Shown piece by piece: positions 63,312 to 64,000 of a stretch of DNA of 64,000 nucleotides (positions are counted from its first letter, which is position 1; each line of letters starts with the position of its first letter). The DNA lies in assembly GCF_040939455.1 (NCBI RefSeq), contig NC_134110.1, positions 97,865,001 to 97,929,000 of the forward strand. Direction: 5' to 3'. The notes under the pieces were generated by a model. It was not told where the DNA came from, made no database searches, and saw only the letters and a list, made by a program, of their open reading frames with translations. Origin of the DNA: Microcebus murinus. Its lineage: Eukaryota > Chordata > Mammalia > Primates > Cheirogaleidae. The position numbers were made by a program, and so were the translations under genes.

Positions 63312-64000
63312 TATTAATATACAACCCGGCATAGCACTGGGATCTTAAGGGCTCTTGTTTCCTCACTCACAATTAAACAAGGTAAATTCTAAAGGATTTT
63401 TTACACGTTTAGACTCTATCCACGGAATAATTTTTATTATGAACATTTAGAAAAACACCCGTGCACGACGACTGTGCCCTTTGCATGCGCATGCTGTCAT
63501 ACGGGACGTGAGCCCTGGTCGCAGCAGTGTACCAGCGCTCCCGCAGCGCGGGCACGGCCGCTCGGAACAGGATGAGCAGGGACCAGGGGCCAAGGCTCCT
63601 CTCGTGGCTGGCCATGACGGCAGCTGACACGAGAGCTGGCTGGCCATCACTGGGCCACCTCCATCTGGGTCTCCGTGTGGCTGCTCCACGAGGCGTGGCT
63701 GCCCCAGCAGGGGCTTCATTCTGTGAGGGAGACGCTGCGAGGCCTCCTGCACTGGCCTCAGGGGGCTCCCGACATCACCTCCACCACGTTCTGTCACTAA
63801 TAACCAACCAGAGGCAGAGGATGAACCCCGATTCGAGGCGGAAGGAGCAGCCTTCATCCTCCGTGGGAAGGGCAGCCTCCGCGCCCAGGAGGGGAAGTGT
63901 TCACCTCCGTGCCCAGCTCAGAGAATACCCACCACGCCCCAGAAGACTGTTTCCTTCCCGATTGATCGGGCAAATTTTGAGAATTAAATAAATTAACAAA
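63312..64000. other. GC- and CpG-rich sequence, unassigned, runs off the window
   Basis: From about 63440 the sequence is GC-rich with many CpGs (GCACGACGACTG, AGCGCTCCCGCAGCGCGGGC). It ends in A/T-rich text with 'gagaattaaataaattaac'. Overlapping frames of 136 codons (minus) and 154 codons (plus) have no domain that I recognise. It may be an unnamed repeat or part of a gene outside the window. Confidence 0.35.

Overview
The window is mammalian nuclear DNA, most likely from a strepsirrhine primate and probably a lemur. The young SINE at 7097-7465 is a 7SL-derived Alu dimer with the extra A/T-rich stretch before the second arm and the 3' arm ending (CTGACGCCACGGCACTCACT) that I associate with strepsirrhine Alus. 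Several L1 3' ends share one lineage-specific 3' UTR. Small TTAA-flanked piggyBac-like elements, for which mouse lemur is the best-known primate host, are also present. Prokaryotic features (operons, ribosome binding sites, CRISPR) do not apply.

I find no intact protein-coding gene. Most of the interpretable sequence is mobile-element-derived, and the rest looks like unique intergenic or intronic DNA. The only strongly recognisable gene-derived sequence is a processed retrocopy of B3GALNT2 (about 43.5-47.7 kb). It has a 14-bp target-site duplication, a degenerate poly(A) tail and a long 3' UTR, and sits inside an older MLT1-like LTR. Its coding region is almost complete, but a TG microsatellite has grown in the codons of the N-terminal signal anchor, a one-base deletion follows, and a TAG stop lies before the last conserved motif.

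Layout. 0-3.7 kb: mostly unique, with a CpG island at about 1.64-2.13 kb and a good splice-donor match at 2372. 3.7-8 kb: ancient LINE-like DNA, a piggyBac-type MITE (4113-4352), a palindromic MITE, and a decayed Tigger element carrying an L1 and an Alu. 8.3-10.6 kb: a MaLR LTR, old HAL1/L1M sequence and a twin-primed (5'-inverted) L1. 11-16.3 kb: several different LTRs, a 400-bp Tc1/mariner-type MITE, an Alu, and a Tigger-like pair split by an LTR. 16.3-28 kb: mostly unique, with MIR, L2, LTR and L1 fragments. 28.8-30.6 kb: L1 pieces. 32-34.5 kb: LTR/ERV-like sequence. 34.5-40.8 kb: a near full-length but dead L1. 41.6-48 kb: an MST LTR, then the MLT1-like LTR split by the retrocopy. 49.2-54.2 kb: ancient minus-strand L1/HAL1 invaded by a younger L1. 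55.4-57 kb: two copies of one piggyBac-like MITE in opposite orientation. 57-64 kb: unique sequence with MIR/L2 traces, an MLT1-like LTR and an unassigned GC-rich end.

Family names come from recognition, not from a database search, so subfamily labels are approximate. Boundaries of old repeats may be off by tens of bases.
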